The position numbers and the translations under genes were made by a program. Positions 1 to 8,639 of a DNA stretch of 43,059 bases are shown one piece after another. Where the stretch lies: NCBI GenBank assembly GCA_017545185.1, contig JAFWQJ010000044.1, forward strand, positions 1-43,059. Direction: 5' to 3'. The notes beneath the pieces were generated by a model. That model worked only from the letters and a program-made list of their open reading frames with translations, was not told the origin of the DNA and did no database searches. This DNA comes from Oscillospiraceae bacterium. Lineage in GTDB: Bacteria; Bacillota; Clostridia; Oscillospirales; Ruminococcaceae. Within the stretch, counting starts at the first letter, position 1, and each line of letters begins with the position of its first letter.

Positions 1-219
1 ACGAAAGTGCGCTTCTTGTGTTATACTGTTCATAGACAACTTCCTTTTTGATATTGGTGTTTGGGTGGTACTTAACATTATATCATTTTGGAAGTTGTTT
101 TTCTATCCCCTCTGTTACCTATCTATTGTATCATAACATTTGACGCGAAAAAACGCCGCAGCGCAGCCCCGAACTGCCGCAAAAGCAAATCGGATGAACG
201 GCGGCATTGCCTTCCATAA
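1..219. other. AT-rich left edge, no gene seen
   Basis: This stretch is much more AT-rich than the rest of the window and contains no convincing coding frame. It holds an 8-bp inverted repeat (CAACTTCC at 37-44 and GGAAGTTG at 90-97) around an AT-rich loop, followed by a short T run. A TATACT hexamer lies near position 21. It could be the end of an element or the terminator and leader of a gene outside the window. I cannot assign it. Confidence 0.4.
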
Positions 220-255
220 ACGGAAATCCCGTCTGACTGCAGAATCAGACGGGAT
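220..255 (-). terminator. Hairpin after the minus-strand 280-codon gene
   Basis: An 11-bp perfect stem (226-236 with 245-255, ATCCCGTCTGA) lies a few bases past the stop codon at 261. The T-run on the minus strand is poor, so this may be a weak intrinsic terminator. Confidence 0.6.
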
Positions 256-260
256 CATGT

Positions 261-1079
261 TCATGCCGGACGCGCCGATGCGGCGACTGCCTGCGCCAGT
301 GCGGGGTCATCGCTTGCAACCCACAGTTTCTGAACCGTATCATCATCAGAATCCGGATAAAAAGTGATATCCAGACGGTACCGGCCGCCCTCGGAGCGTC
401 CCTGCCGGATGATCGCATTCACGGAATCCGCCTCATAGTAATACTTGCATTCTTCGACTTCCGCCGGTGTTTCCAGCGGGTGATCACGGTCATCCGTGAC
501 ATAGCCGATCATAGCCGGAATATTGATTGCTTTTATTATAGCCAGCTTTGAGAATGCATAGGATTCGGTCAGCGACAGCGGATTGTAATCATCCGGATTC
601 ATTTTTTGCAATAAATACATCATTTCATTGTTGTTTTCCGGGATCCTGTATCCGATTTTTTTCATGCCAAGCTTCATGAGCCAGCCGCGCCCGGTGATCC
701 ATTTGTTCATCAGATGCCCGTTTTGTTCGTTGACCTCATAAAAATCAACCAGGCTGTTCTGATCCGGTCCGGACAGAATGATGAGATCATACTGCGAAGT
801 ATCCTTGCCGAGATAACCCCTGAATACTTCATTGCTGTCCGTTTCCGGCTGAAAGCAGTCGGGCGCATACAGCTTTAAGCCTGCCGCGGTATATTCCGCA
901 AAATCATCGGGAACCTCGGCCGTGCTGCCGGGAAACGCCCTGACCTCTCCGGGCTGATATGGCTCAAAGGCAGGGAAGATATAATATTTGAGAAAGAAAT
1001 AGTCTGCGCCGATCAGCAGAAAGTATATGACAGTCAGAATGATCAGAACAATGATCAGTTTTTTGATGCGCTTGCTCAT
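261..1079 (-). CDS. Membrane-anchored hypothetical protein
   Basis: I do not recognise a family. The 272-residue product has a basic N-terminus (MSKRIKKL), one hydrophobic helix at about residues 8-27, and a mostly polar remainder that should be extracytoplasmic. The chosen ATG at 1079 has AGGGAG seven bases upstream. A longer form starting at 1103 overlaps the end of the preceding gene and lacks a good ribosome site. The C-terminal part alternates charged and aromatic residues and contains a region rich in Asp and Tyr, but no catalytic motif is visible. It starts 20 bases after the stop of the LRR-dockerin gene on the same strand and is probably co-transcribed with it from the promoter at 3161-3189, so a role at the cell surface is plausible but inferred. 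Confidence 0.75.
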   Translation of the reverse strand: MSKRIKKLIIVLIILTVIYFLLIGADYFFLKYYIFPAFEPYQPGEVRAFPGSTAEVPDDFAEYTAAGLKLYAPDCFQPETDSNEVFRGYLGKDTSQYDLIILSGPDQNSLVDFYEVNEQNGHLMNKWITGRGWLMKLGMKKIGYRIPENNNEMMYLLQKMNPDDYNPLSLTESYAFSKLAIIKAINIPAMIGYVTDDRDHPLETPAEVEECKYYYEADSVNAIIRQGRSEGGRYRLDITFYPDSDDDTVQKLWVASDDPALAQAVAASARPA

Positions 1080-1099
1080 TGTGATGCTCCCTTCGCTTT

Positions 1100-3109
1100 T
1101 CATGACAGGGAAACGCCCCAGCCGCCTGCTAAGTACCGGCGGAGAATGACAAGATCCTTCAGATCAAGGGAGCCGTCCTTGTTGACGTCCGCCGCTTCCG
1201 CATTGACGGTGACATCCCAGTCTGCGAGCGCGCGCCGCAGCTCTGTCACATCCTTCAGGTCAATGCTGCCGTCATCATTGACGTCGCCGTATTTCACCGA
1301 CGGGATCTCCGGCGCTGCACCGAGCGATTCAAACGCAAGCGAAGATTCCTTTGCGTATGCCTCCGCGGTCGAGCCGTCATAGCCCGCAAGGATCAGGTCG
1401 TCGTCGGTGCCGAATGCGCCCTCTCCGATTACGGCATGACCGTTCAGAACCGTGACCTTATCCGGATAACAGCGGGCAAATGCGTTTTTCCCGATGCTTT
1501 CAACAGCAGCCGGAAGAACGACCGTTTTCAGTTCCGTGTCATTGTAGAACGCCGATTCCCCGATGCGCGTCAGGCTGTCCGGGAATGTGATCCCGGTGAT
1601 ATCCCATGCCTTATAGAACGCTTCATCAACGAGCTCCGTCACGCCCTCCGGGATCGTGACCTTGCCCTTGCAGGTTTTGCCCGTATACAGGCTGCTGTTG
1701 ACAATGACCAGCGGGTCTTCCGCGATCCGGTCAGCGAGCCACGGCGTTCCGGAAAACGCCTCCCTGCCGATATGCCGGACGCTCTCCGGGATCACGATCT
1801 CCGTGAGCTCACCGAAATCCCGGAACGCATAGGCACCGATGCTTGTGATGCCGTCCGCGATCACAGCCTTTTTCACATCGGCACAGCGCGCATTCCAGAC
1901 CGGACGGCTGCTGAAATCCGCCATGTCACCGGTGCCGGAAATGTTCAGCGTATCCGTTCCGTCAAATTCCCATGTCAGACTGCCCCATGTGCCGGATGCC
2001 GGCTTCTCAATCGCGGAAAACGGCTTTCCGTGCTGCTGCGCAAAGGTCTCCGCGGCGGAACCGCTGTAGCTGTAGATCGTGCCGCGGAACGGTGCTCTGT
2101 CCCGCGCCGTATAGTCGTCTATGATCTCACTGCAGACCGTCTGCGGATTGCCGGTGATATTGCAGTCATAATTCAGGATCGTGAGGCTTTGCAGCCCCGC
2201 GCATTCGCAGAACGCCCAGCCGCTGACCGAGCCGACGCTCCACGGCAGCGTGATCTCCCTGAGCGCGGAACATTTCGCGAATGCATAGCTCCCGATGCCC
2301 GTCACGCCGTCCGGGATCGCAATATCCTTCAGATTCGTGCATTCATAAAATGCAAAGCCGCCGATATTCGTCACGCCTTCTTCGAGGACGGCCTTGCTGA
2401 TCTCAGCGCGGGAGCGGTACCACGGTACCTCATTTTTGGATGACCATTCCGCCATTCTTCCGCTGCCGGAGACCGTCAGGACACCGCTGCTGTCCAGCGT
2501 CCATGTGAGATTTTCGCCGCAGGTGCCGCTTCCGAGGATTTCCCCGGATGAACCGGCTGCAGCTTCAAACGGAATGCTGTGCGCCTTTGCGTAGGATTCC
2601 GCACAGGAGCCTGTTTTTCCTTTGATCGTCAGATTTCCGCAGCCTTCAAAAGCAGTCTCGTCAATGCTTTCGATGCTGTCGGGGAGTGTAACAGATACCA
2701 GATGACTGCAGCCGGAAAAGGCATATTCGCCTATTTCCGCGGTGCTGTCGGGAATTGTCAGTGCAGAGCACCCTCTGAACACTTCGCTGCCGATTTGCGT
2801 CACGGTGCCTGGTATTGTGATATCGGTTATTTTGGAACAATCTGCGAATGCACGGTATTTGATTTCAGTCACCGGCAGTCCTTCAAATGCAGCCGGAATT
2901 TCTGCTTTTTCATCGGAACCGAGGTATTTTGCTAAGGCTGTGCTGCTGCCGTCAAGGCTGACGGAATACTCATAATCAAAATCATAAATTTTATTTGCCG
3001 CACATGCGGTCAGCGCAGGACGCAGCAGGGTTGTGCGCTGCGGCACGGCGGAAAACATCATCGCGGCCGCCGCAAAAATGCTCAGAATGCGGTTTGGGTT
3101 TTGTTTCAT
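1100..3109 (-). CDS. Secreted BspA-type leucine-rich-repeat protein with C-terminal dockerin
   Basis: The 669-residue protein starts MKQNPNRILSIFAAAAMMFS, a signal peptide, and the ATG at 3109 is preceded by AAAGGAGG. The body is a series of BspA/LRR_5 repeats of the form 'GVTxIGxxAFxxCxxLxxIxIPxSV'. Short inserted blocks contain GS/LTWxLDxSGxLTxSGxG-like motifs between repeat arrays. The C-terminus (about 606-669) is a dockerin with two calcium-binding repeats, DVNDDGSIDLKD and DVNKDGSLDLKD. BspA repeats are known adhesive or ligand-binding modules, and dockerins dock onto cohesins of a scaffoldin. The likely role is therefore a non-catalytic cellulosome component that binds substrate or protein. 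The two repeats carry paired Leu-Arg-Arg after the loop, unlike the dockerin of the neighbouring xylanase, which suggests a different cohesin partner. That is inference. Confidence 0.9.
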   Translation of the reverse strand: MKQNPNRILSIFAAAAMMFSAVPQRTTLLRPALTACAANKIYDFDYEYSVSLDGSSTALAKYLGSDEKAEIPAAFEGLPVTEIKYRAFADCSKITDITIPGTVTQIGSEVFRGCSALTIPDSTAEIGEYAFSGCSHLVSVTLPDSIESIDETAFEGCGNLTIKGKTGSCAESYAKAHSIPFEAAAGSSGEILGSGTCGENLTWTLDSSGVLTVSGSGRMAEWSSKNEVPWYRSRAEISKAVLEEGVTNIGGFAFYECTNLKDIAIPDGVTGIGSYAFAKCSALREITLPWSVGSVSGWAFCECAGLQSLTILNYDCNITGNPQTVCSEIIDDYTARDRAPFRGTIYSYSGSAAETFAQQHGKPFSAIEKPASGTWGSLTWEFDGTDTLNISGTGDMADFSSRPVWNARCADVKKAVIADGITSIGAYAFRDFGELTEIVIPESVRHIGREAFSGTPWLADRIAEDPLVIVNSSLYTGKTCKGKVTIPEGVTELVDEAFYKAWDITGITFPDSLTRIGESAFYNDTELKTVVLPAAVESIGKNAFARCYPDKVTVLNGHAVIGEGAFGTDDDLILAGYDGSTAEAYAKESSLAFESLGAAPEIPSVKYGDVNDDGSIDLKDVTELRRALADWDVTVNAEAADVNKDGSLDLKDLVILRRYLAGGWGVSLS

Positions 3110-3160
3110 GGGGATACCTCCTTTGCGTTCGGTTTGCGGTCTGCATATCTGCTGTTTATT

Positions 3161-3189
3161 ATTATAACGGAAAATGTTGCGGCCGTCAA
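3161..3189 (-). promoter_or_regulatory. Sigma-A promoter of the LRR-dockerin gene
   Basis: Read on the minus strand, TTGACG (3184-3189) and TATAAT (3161-3166) are separated by 17 bp. It lies about 50 bases upstream of the ATG at 3109. Confidence 0.8.
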
Positions 3190-3268
3190 GCGATTTGCGC
3201 GGAAAACCTCTGAAATCAGCAGCAGAAATGCGCATTCCGGAATTGTTCCGGCATTTGTTGTCAGATAC

Positions 3269-3297
3269 TTGACTTTTTTCACGAAATATGGTATAAT
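3269..3297 (+). promoter_or_regulatory. Sigma-A promoter of the small membrane protein gene
   Basis: TTGACT (3269-3274) and TATAAT (3292-3297) have a 17-bp spacer. The promoter faces right, back to back with the promoter at 3161-3189. Confidence 0.85.
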
Positions 3298-3373
3298 ATA
3301 CATCGGCGCAGAGAGAAATCTGCACCCGCGGGCAATTGCCCAAGAGGATTTTTGATTGGGAAAGGATACTGAC

Positions 3374-3877
3374 ATGAGTGAGAAGCAAACAAAGCCCGAA
3401 GCAAACCTCGATAAGCTGTATGCAGAGATCGAAGAGAACGCAAAGCTCGAACAGAAGAATCTGACTGCACAGGCTGAGGCAAATGCACGCAAGGTCAACA
3501 AGGAACAGAATGAGCTGCTGCGCTTTTTCGGCGGTATGCTGCTGTTCGGCGCAGGCATGTTCATGATCTTCCAGAACATGATCGTCGAAAGCTCGTGGGG
3601 AATGGGCTCCGTTTTCCACATCGGCGGCTACGGCATCCCGAACGGCACGATCATGATCCCGCTGCTGCTCGGCATCGCACTGCTCTTCCTGCTGGACAGA
3701 AAGCTCTGGGGCTGGCTCTTTATCGCAGTCGGCTTCGTGATCGTCCTTGCAGCTGTCATCATGAGCGTCAGCGTTCGCTGGAGAACCTCCAGTGCATGGA
3801 TGTTCTTTGTGATGTTCGCGATGACCTTTGCCGGCGGTGCAATGATGCTCCGTGAGCTGTTCCGCGGAAAAGACTGA
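3374..3877 (+). CDS. Small membrane protein with N-terminal coiled coil
   Basis: The 167-residue protein has a charged, Ala/Glu/Lys-rich N-terminal segment (about 5-55) likely to form a cytoplasmic coiled coil. Four hydrophobic helices follow (about 57-75, 92-108, 114-134 and 142-158), and the protein ends in a short basic tail. The ATG at 3374 is favoured over a TTG at 3356 because AAAGGA lies seven bases before the ATG. The gene is monocistronic, between a consensus promoter (3269-3297) and a strong terminator (3897-3927). I recognise no family. The strong promoter suggests it is well expressed. Confidence 0.85.
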   Translation: MSEKQTKPEANLDKLYAEIEENAKLEQKNLTAQAEANARKVNKEQNELLRFFGGMLLFGAGMFMIFQNMIVESSWGMGSVFHIGGYGIPNGTIMIPLLLGIALLFLLDRKLWGWLFIAVGFVIVLAAVIMSVSVRWRTSSAWMFFVMFAMTFAGGAMMLRELFRGKD

Positions 3878-3896
3878 ACACATCGTAAACGATCTG

Positions 3897-3927
3897 CTGC
3901 CGCAGGCTTCTGCGGCAGTATTTTTTT
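3897..3927 (+). terminator. Intrinsic terminator
   Basis: A perfect 9-bp stem (CTGCCGCAG, loop GCTT, CTGCGGCAG) is followed by TATTTTTTT. Confidence 0.92.
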
Positions 3928-3994
3928 GCAGCAATTTCAGAAATATATTGGTCTGCGGTTATGCCCGCTATCAAAAAGCTCTATGCGGAACGGC

Positions 3995-4023
3995 TTGCAA
4001 TCCGCTCCCGAATATGCTATAAT
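3995..4023 (+). promoter_or_regulatory. Sigma-A promoter of the xylanase gene
   Basis: TTGCAA (3995-4000) and TATAAT (4018-4023) have 17-bp spacing. The expected start is about 40 bases before the ATG, so the leader is short. Confidence 0.85.
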
Positions 4024-4071
4024 AGAAGCAGCCGCGAATGCGGCATCATAAAACAAGGGGGAGTTCATATT

Positions 4072-6039
4072 ATGAAGCGTTTTTCCAAGACAGCAGCCGC
4101 TGCTGTCAGCGCTGTGCTTGTTCTGCAGAGCCTGCCGGTCACCGGTACGATCTACGCTGCGGATGCAGGCAAGGAGATCCTCGTCACAGGTTTCGAGGAC
4201 GACGGCGCATCCAAATTCACCAAGCGCGGCGATGACGATACGTCCGTCATCGAAAAATCCACGGAGAAGCCGCACTCCGGCGACGCCTGTATGGCCGTGA
4301 CCGGACGCTCCGAGGGCTGGAACGGTCCGGCGCTCGTGCTGTCCGATCTGGGCTGTGAGCCGGGCGTCCGCTACATCGCAAGTGCATGGGTCAAGACCCA
4401 GTGGTACAACGAATGCAAGCTCAGCCTGCAGTACACCGATGCCGACGGCGAGCAGCATTACAGCAATCTGTCCAAGGCGATCAGCCAGGGCGAATGGGTC
4501 AAGATCCCGGACACCAAGTTCAGCTTTTCCGCGGATATGAAGGACGTCCAGATCTACATTGAGAGCAACGACAAGGTCGATCTTTATGTGGACGATTTCT
4601 CTCTGACCGAGGGCCCGAGCTACAGCATCCAGAAGGACATCCCGTCGCTGAAGGATGTGTACAGCGGTTATTTCAAGGTCGGCACGGCGGTCACGGCTGC
4701 GGAGCTGGCACCGAATGCGACCAAGGATCTGATCCGCAAGCACTTCAATTCGCTGACGCTCGGCAATGAGCTGAAGCCGGAAAACATGCTCGATCAGAAG
4801 GCGTGCCAGAAGTATCTGAAGGAGAACGATGACAACACCGTCCCGCAGGTCAGACTGCAGGGCTCCGCGAAGATTATTCTTGATTTTGCGAAGGAAAACA
4901 ACATTCCGGTGCGCGGTCATACGCTTGTTTGGCACAGCCAGACCCCGACATGGTTCTTCAAGGACGACTACACCATGGACGGCGACTGGGTCAGCAAGGA
5001 CGTCATGCTGAAGCGCATGGAGAACTACATCAAGGGCGTGTTCGAGGTGATCGAGGCGGAGTATTCCGATATCGACTTCTACGCATGGGACGTCGTGAAC
5101 GAAGCATTTGACGACAACACCGCCGGCCCGCGCAACCCCGGCGTCTATGAGGACTACCGCGGCGATTCCGCATGGGTCAAGGTGTTCGGCGACAATTCCT
5201 TCATCAAGTATGCATTCAAATATGCAAGACAGTATGCACCGGCAGAGACCAAGCTCTATTACAACGACTACAACGAGTACATGACCGAGAAGCAGAACAG
5301 CATCATCAAGCTGGTCAAAGAGCTGGCAGCCGATAACCTGATTGACGGCATCGGTATGCAGTCGCATCTCGACGTCAGAAAGGGCTCTGACGCATTCCCG
5401 TCCGCAAGCCATTATGCAATGGGCATGAAGAACTTTGTTGACGTTGCCAAGGAGCTGAACCTCGATCTGCAGGTCACGGAGCTGGACGCAACGCTCGATA
5501 AGAGCTGCCTCAACGAGGCGGGCTTCCAGACGCAGGCGAAGTATTACAGCGATATCATGGATGTGATCGTGAAGTACAAGGATTACATCTCCGCGGTCGT
5601 GTTCTGGGGCACCACTGATGACCAGAGCTGGCGTGTCGAGGGACTGCCGCTGCTGTTCAATGAGGACTATACCGCAAAGCCGTGCTTCGATTCGATCATC
5701 GACGGCATCGAGTATGTCGAGCCGCCTGTCACGACGCCGAAGGTCACCACGACCAAAGCCGTGACCACCACGACCGAAGCTGTCGTGACGACAAAGAACG
5801 GCCTTGTGACAACGACCGGCAGCAAGCTCACGCCGACCAAGAAGGGCGACATGACCTGCGACGGCAAGGTCGATGTTTCCGACGCAGTCCTGATCGCAAG
5901 ATACATTGCCGAGGACAGAAACGCAGTCGTGACCGATCAGGGTCTTGCCAATGCCGATATCGACGAGACAAAGGGCGTCGGGGAAGGTGACCTGACCATG
6001 GTTCTGAAGGCGATCGCGAAGATGATCATTCTGAACTGA
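4072..6039 (+). CDS. GH10 endo-beta-1,4-xylanase with N-terminal CBM and C-terminal dockerin
   Basis: The 655-residue protein hydrolyses internal xylan bonds and should be assembled into the cellulosome. The ATG at 4072 follows AGGGGGAG. Order of parts: signal peptide (about 1-28, ending TIYA); a beta-rich carbohydrate-binding module of the CBM22/4-9 type (about 33-180); GH10 catalytic domain (about 185-545); Thr-rich linker (about 550-590); dockerin (about 592-655). Within GH10, the motifs GNELKPENML and RGHTLVWHSQTP are present. The acid/base is Glu344 in WDVVNEAF and the nucleophile is Glu470 in QVTELDA, so the enzyme looks active. The dockerin has a regular first calcium loop (DMTCDGKVDVSD) and a divergent second one (DIDETKGVGEGD). 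It has its own promoter and terminator. Confidence 0.96.
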   Translation: MKRFSKTAAAAVSAVLVLQSLPVTGTIYAADAGKEILVTGFEDDGASKFTKRGDDDTSVIEKSTEKPHSGDACMAVTGRSEGWNGPALVLSDLGCEPGVRYIASAWVKTQWYNECKLSLQYTDADGEQHYSNLSKAISQGEWVKIPDTKFSFSADMKDVQIYIESNDKVDLYVDDFSLTEGPSYSIQKDIPSLKDVYSGYFKVGTAVTAAELAPNATKDLIRKHFNSLTLGNELKPENMLDQKACQKYLKENDDNTVPQVRLQGSAKIILDFAKENNIPVRGHTLVWHSQTPTWFFKDDYTMDGDWVSKDVMLKRMENYIKGVFEVIEAEYSDIDFYAWDVVNEAFDDNTAGPRNPGVYEDYRGDSAWVKVFGDNSFIKYAFKYARQYAPAETKLYYNDYNEYMTEKQNSIIKLVKELAADNLIDGIGMQSHLDVRKGSDAFPSASHYAMGMKNFVDVAKELNLDLQVTELDATLDKSCLNEAGFQTQAKYYSDIMDVIVKYKDYISAVVFWGTTDDQSWRVEGLPLLFNEDYTAKPCFDSIIDGIEYVEPPVTTPKVTTTKAVTTTTEAVVTTKNGLVTTTGSKLTPTKKGDMTCDGKVDVSDAVLIARYIAEDRNAVVTDQGLANADIDETKGVGEGDLTMVLKAIAKMIILN

Positions 6040-6070
6040 CCGGCTTCTGCAATTTCAACTGCATACAGAT

Positions 6071-6105
6071 ACGGCACCGGCTGATGACAGTCGGTGCCGT
6101 TTGTT
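6071..6105 (+). terminator. Terminator of the xylanase gene
   Basis: A 9-bp stem (ACGGCACCG at 6071-6079 with CGGTGCCGT at 6092-6100) is followed by TTGTT. The U-tract is short. Confidence 0.7.
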
Positions 6106-6581
6106 ATGTTCGGGCGGCGGTCAGTTATGTTTGTGCTGCTGCGGTTGTGGGTTGCTCCGCGCTTTCTGCGCGGAGCAACTTTATGCGCTGAAAGCTTGCG
6201 GCTGACTGCGTCAGCCCGACACTTTCAGCGTGGCTGCGAATCTCTTGGAGATTCGCCTGAAATAAGGTATCCGCTGCGCGGATGCTATTTAAGAATGGGA
6301 GCCGCTCTTGCCTGCTCCCAAGCCCTTCGAGCGCTTGAACGCTAGGGGAGTTTCGCGCTCTGCGGAGCGCGACGGGGCTCCGCCCCTCGACCCCGCAAAC
6401 TTTTGAAAAAGTTTGATCAAAACTTTTGATATGGATGCGTGCTGCGGCGTAATGCCCGACCAGTAACGAAAAAGGGTGCCGACTGTTACGTCAGCACCCA
6501 TTTGTTCATCATAATGGGGTCTGGGGGCACGCCCCCAGCGGGGTTTGGGGCAGAGCCCCATTTTTAATCCGCCGGAGGCAC
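6106..6581. repeat. Composite intergenic repeat, left copy
   Basis: This 476-base gap has no gene and is built of nested palindromes. They include GTTGCTCCGCGC/GCGCGGAGCAAC, a long stem with GCTGAAAG...CTTTCAGC arms near 6184-6233, and GCGAATCTC/GAGATTCGC. The segment 6344-6428 recurs in the same orientation at 42874-42959 with few differences. It includes CCCCTCGACCCCGCAAAC followed by AAACTTTT motifs in alternating orientation (AAACTTTTGAAAAAGTTT and AGTTTGATCAAAACT). The right part (6518-6566) is a second type, with the hairpin CTGGGGGC-ACG-CCCCCAG and a GGGGTTTGGGGCAGAGCCCC stem that ends just before the folD stop. It may terminate transcription of folD. Confidence 0.75.
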
Positions 6582-7427
6582 TTACATCTGCTCCTTCGCG
6601 GCCGTCAGGGTGTTGCGCATCAGGATTGCGCGGGTCATGGGACCGACACCGCCCGGCACCGGCGTGATCGCGGAAGCCTTTGCCGCGACCTCATCATAGC
6701 ACACATCGCCGCAGAGCTTGCCCTCCGCATTGCGGTTCATGCCGACGTCAATGACCACGGCACCCTCCTTGACCATATCTGCCGTGACAAAGCCCGCCTT
6801 GCCCACCGCCGCGACCAGAATATCCGCCTGACGGGTGATCTCCGGCAGGTTCTGCGTGCGGGAATGGCAGATCGTGACCGTTCCGCTGCGGTGCAGGAGC
6901 AGCATCCCCATCGGCTTGCCGACGATGTTGCTTCTGCCGATGACGACACAGTGCTTGCCGCTGATCTCGATCTTCATCGCGTCCAGCATCTCAATGACGC
7001 CCGCCGGTGTGCAGGGCAGGAAGCTGTAATCGCCGATCATGATGCGGCCGACGTTCTCCGGGTGGAATGCGTCCACATCCTTCGCCGGGGAGATCGCGTG
7101 CAGAATGGTCTGCTCGCAGATCTGCTTCGGCAGCGGGAGCTGTACCAGAATGCCGTTGACCTTCTCGTCCGCATTCAGCTGCGCGACCAGCTCAAGGAGC
7201 TGTTCCTCGGTGGTCTCCTCCGGCAGCGCGTATTCATAGGACTTGAACCCGCATTCCGCGCAGTCCTTTTCCTTGTTCGAGACATAGACACGGGATGCCG
7301 GATTGTTGCCGACCAGCACCACGGCCAGTCCCGGATCCTTGCCCTGTGCGCGGAGCTTTTCGACCTCTGCGCGAACCTCTGCCTTGACGTTTGCGGCAAT
7401 CTGCTTGCCGTCAATGATCTGTGCCAT
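6582..7427 (-). CDS. folD: Bifunctional methylenetetrahydrofolate dehydrogenase/cyclohydrolase
   Basis: FolD interconverts 5,10-methylene-, methenyl- and 10-formyl-tetrahydrofolate in the cytoplasm, feeding purine and fMet synthesis. The 281-residue length is standard. The substrate-site Lys motif (YVSNKEKDC) and the motif GILVQLPLP are present. So are the Rossmann segment GRSNIVGKPM, the stretch CHSRTQN and the closing signature TPVPGGVGPMT. The ATG at 7427 has AGGAGG upstream. It is the last gene of the minus-strand block, 39 bases after lgt, and is followed by the composite repeat. Nothing is missing. Confidence 0.97.
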   Translation of the reverse strand: MAQIIDGKQIAANVKAEVRAEVEKLRAQGKDPGLAVVLVGNNPASRVYVSNKEKDCAECGFKSYEYALPEETTEEQLLELVAQLNADEKVNGILVQLPLPKQICEQTILHAISPAKDVDAFHPENVGRIMIGDYSFLPCTPAGVIEMLDAMKIEISGKHCVVIGRSNIVGKPMGMLLLHRSGTVTICHSRTQNLPEITRQADILVAAVGKAGFVTADMVKEGAVVIDVGMNRNAEGKLCGDVCYDEVAAKASAITPVPGGVGPMTRAILMRNTLTAAKEQM

Positions 7428-7466
7428 GTGATATTCCTCCTGATATTTTGATTGACAATGATAATG

Positions 7467-8639
7467 TTATTCCGCGTCCGGATCTGCGGCGTCCGCGATC
7501 TCCGCCGCCGCATCCTGAACGGCCTCTGCCGCTTCAGTGACGGTCTCACTGACTGCATCCGCAGCATCTTCAGCCGCATCCGCAGCCTGCTCCGCGATAT
7601 CCGCGGCAGCTTCCTCCGCTTTTTCAGCAGCCTCCTCCGGAATCAGCACATGCGTGGATTCCTCGTCCGCGGTGATCGCCTTCTTGCTGTGACGCTCCTG
7701 CCATTCGAGCTCGCGGGCATCGCTTTCCGCAAGCAGACGCTTCGATTCTTCGGTATCGACATACAGCTGGTAGTCCGTGCCGAGCCGCTTTGTCCGCGCA
7801 AGACCGATCAGCAGCAGCACAAGCGCCGCCGTCACCGAGATCACCGCAACGACCTGCGAGATCTTCAGCGTACCGGCATAGAGGCTGTCCGTGCGCAGCG
7901 ACTCGATGAAGAATCTGCCGCTGCCGTACCAGATCACATACATCAGGAAGATCTGGCCGTCGAATTTGCGCCATTTCTTCGAGATAATATGCAGCAGAAT
8001 GAAGCCGAGCAGACACCACATCGACTCATAGAAGAAGCAGGGATGCACCGGCTGTTCCGCGATCACGGAGCCGTCCGTATAATTCCGCTCGATCCACGAC
8101 TGGATCTTGCCGCTCGTCATGCCGAACAGACCGTCCGTATTGCTGCCGAACGCCTCATGATTCGTAAAGTTGCCCCAGCGACCGATGCACTGGCCAATCA
8201 GAAAGCCGAGGGCTGCGATATCGAACATCGGCAGGAGCCGCACCTTGCGCAGCTTGCAGACTACCGAACCGACCAGCAGCGCGCCGATGATACCGCCGTA
8301 GATCGCAAGGCCGCCGTTGCGGATGTTGAAGATCGTTTTCCAGTCTCCGGCGTAGCTGTCCCAGTGGAAGATCACGTAGTACAGTCTTGCGCCGATGATA
8401 CCGCCGATCACGCCGCCGATGATGCCGTCCAGTGCGCGGTCGGTATCCAGACCGAAGCTGCGCATTCTGCGGAAAGCGTAGATCATCGCGAGCATCATGC
8501 CGATCGTGATGAGGATGCCGTACCATGTGACGGAAAAGCCGAATATGGTAAAGGCCGTGCTTTTGACGGTCATCTCCAGCCCGAGCCGCGGAAAGCGGAT
8601 CAGGTTCGGATCAACCGCATGGATTAACGAACAGATCAT
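7467..8639 (-). CDS. lgt: Prolipoprotein diacylglyceryl transferase with long acidic tail
   Basis: Lgt transfers diacylglycerol from phosphatidylglycerol to the lipobox cysteine of prolipoproteins in the membrane. The 390-residue protein has about seven hydrophobic helices. It contains GGLAIYGGIIGALL, the signature GRWGNFTNHEAFG, and HPCFFYESMW near the end of the catalytic core. The usual length is about 260-290 residues. Here roughly 110 extra residues follow the last helix, ending in an Ala/Glu/Asp-rich helical tail (EEAAEKAEEAAADIAEQAAD). The start overlaps the stop of the upstream M16 gene by four bases (ATGA), indicating translational coupling. The tail is cytoplasmic by the positive-inside pattern; its role is unknown. 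Confidence 0.95.
   Translation of the reverse strand: MICSLIHAVDPNLIRFPRLGLEMTVKSTAFTIFGFSVTWYGILITIGMMLAMIYAFRRMRSFGLDTDRALDGIIGGVIGGIIGARLYYVIFHWDSYAGDWKTIFNIRNGGLAIYGGIIGALLVGSVVCKLRKVRLLPMFDIAALGFLIGQCIGRWGNFTNHEAFGSNTDGLFGMTSGKIQSWIERNYTDGSVIAEQPVHPCFFYESMWCLLGFILLHIISKKWRKFDGQIFLMYVIWYGSGRFFIESLRTDSLYAGTLKISQVVAVISVTAALVLLLIGLARTKRLGTDYQLYVDTEESKRLLAESDARELEWQERHSKKAITADEESTHVLIPEEAAEKAEEAAADIAEQAADAAEDAADAVSETVTEAAEAVQDAAAEIADAADPDAE

Noticed and set aside
1436-2443. 335-codon plus-strand frame inside the LRR-dockerin gene
   Set aside because: It is antisense to regular LRR repeats with signal peptide and dockerin; its apparent repeats mirror those of the real gene.
3937-5412. Long minus-strand open frame opposite the xylanase
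   Set aside because: It is antisense to a clear GH10 gene with intact active site. The length reflects the codon bias of the plus strand, and no ribosome site or family motif is seen.
6094-6345. Small plus-strand protein in the composite repeat
   Set aside because: The frame crosses several palindromes, has no ribosome site, and the equivalent region at 42.7 kb does not keep the frame.
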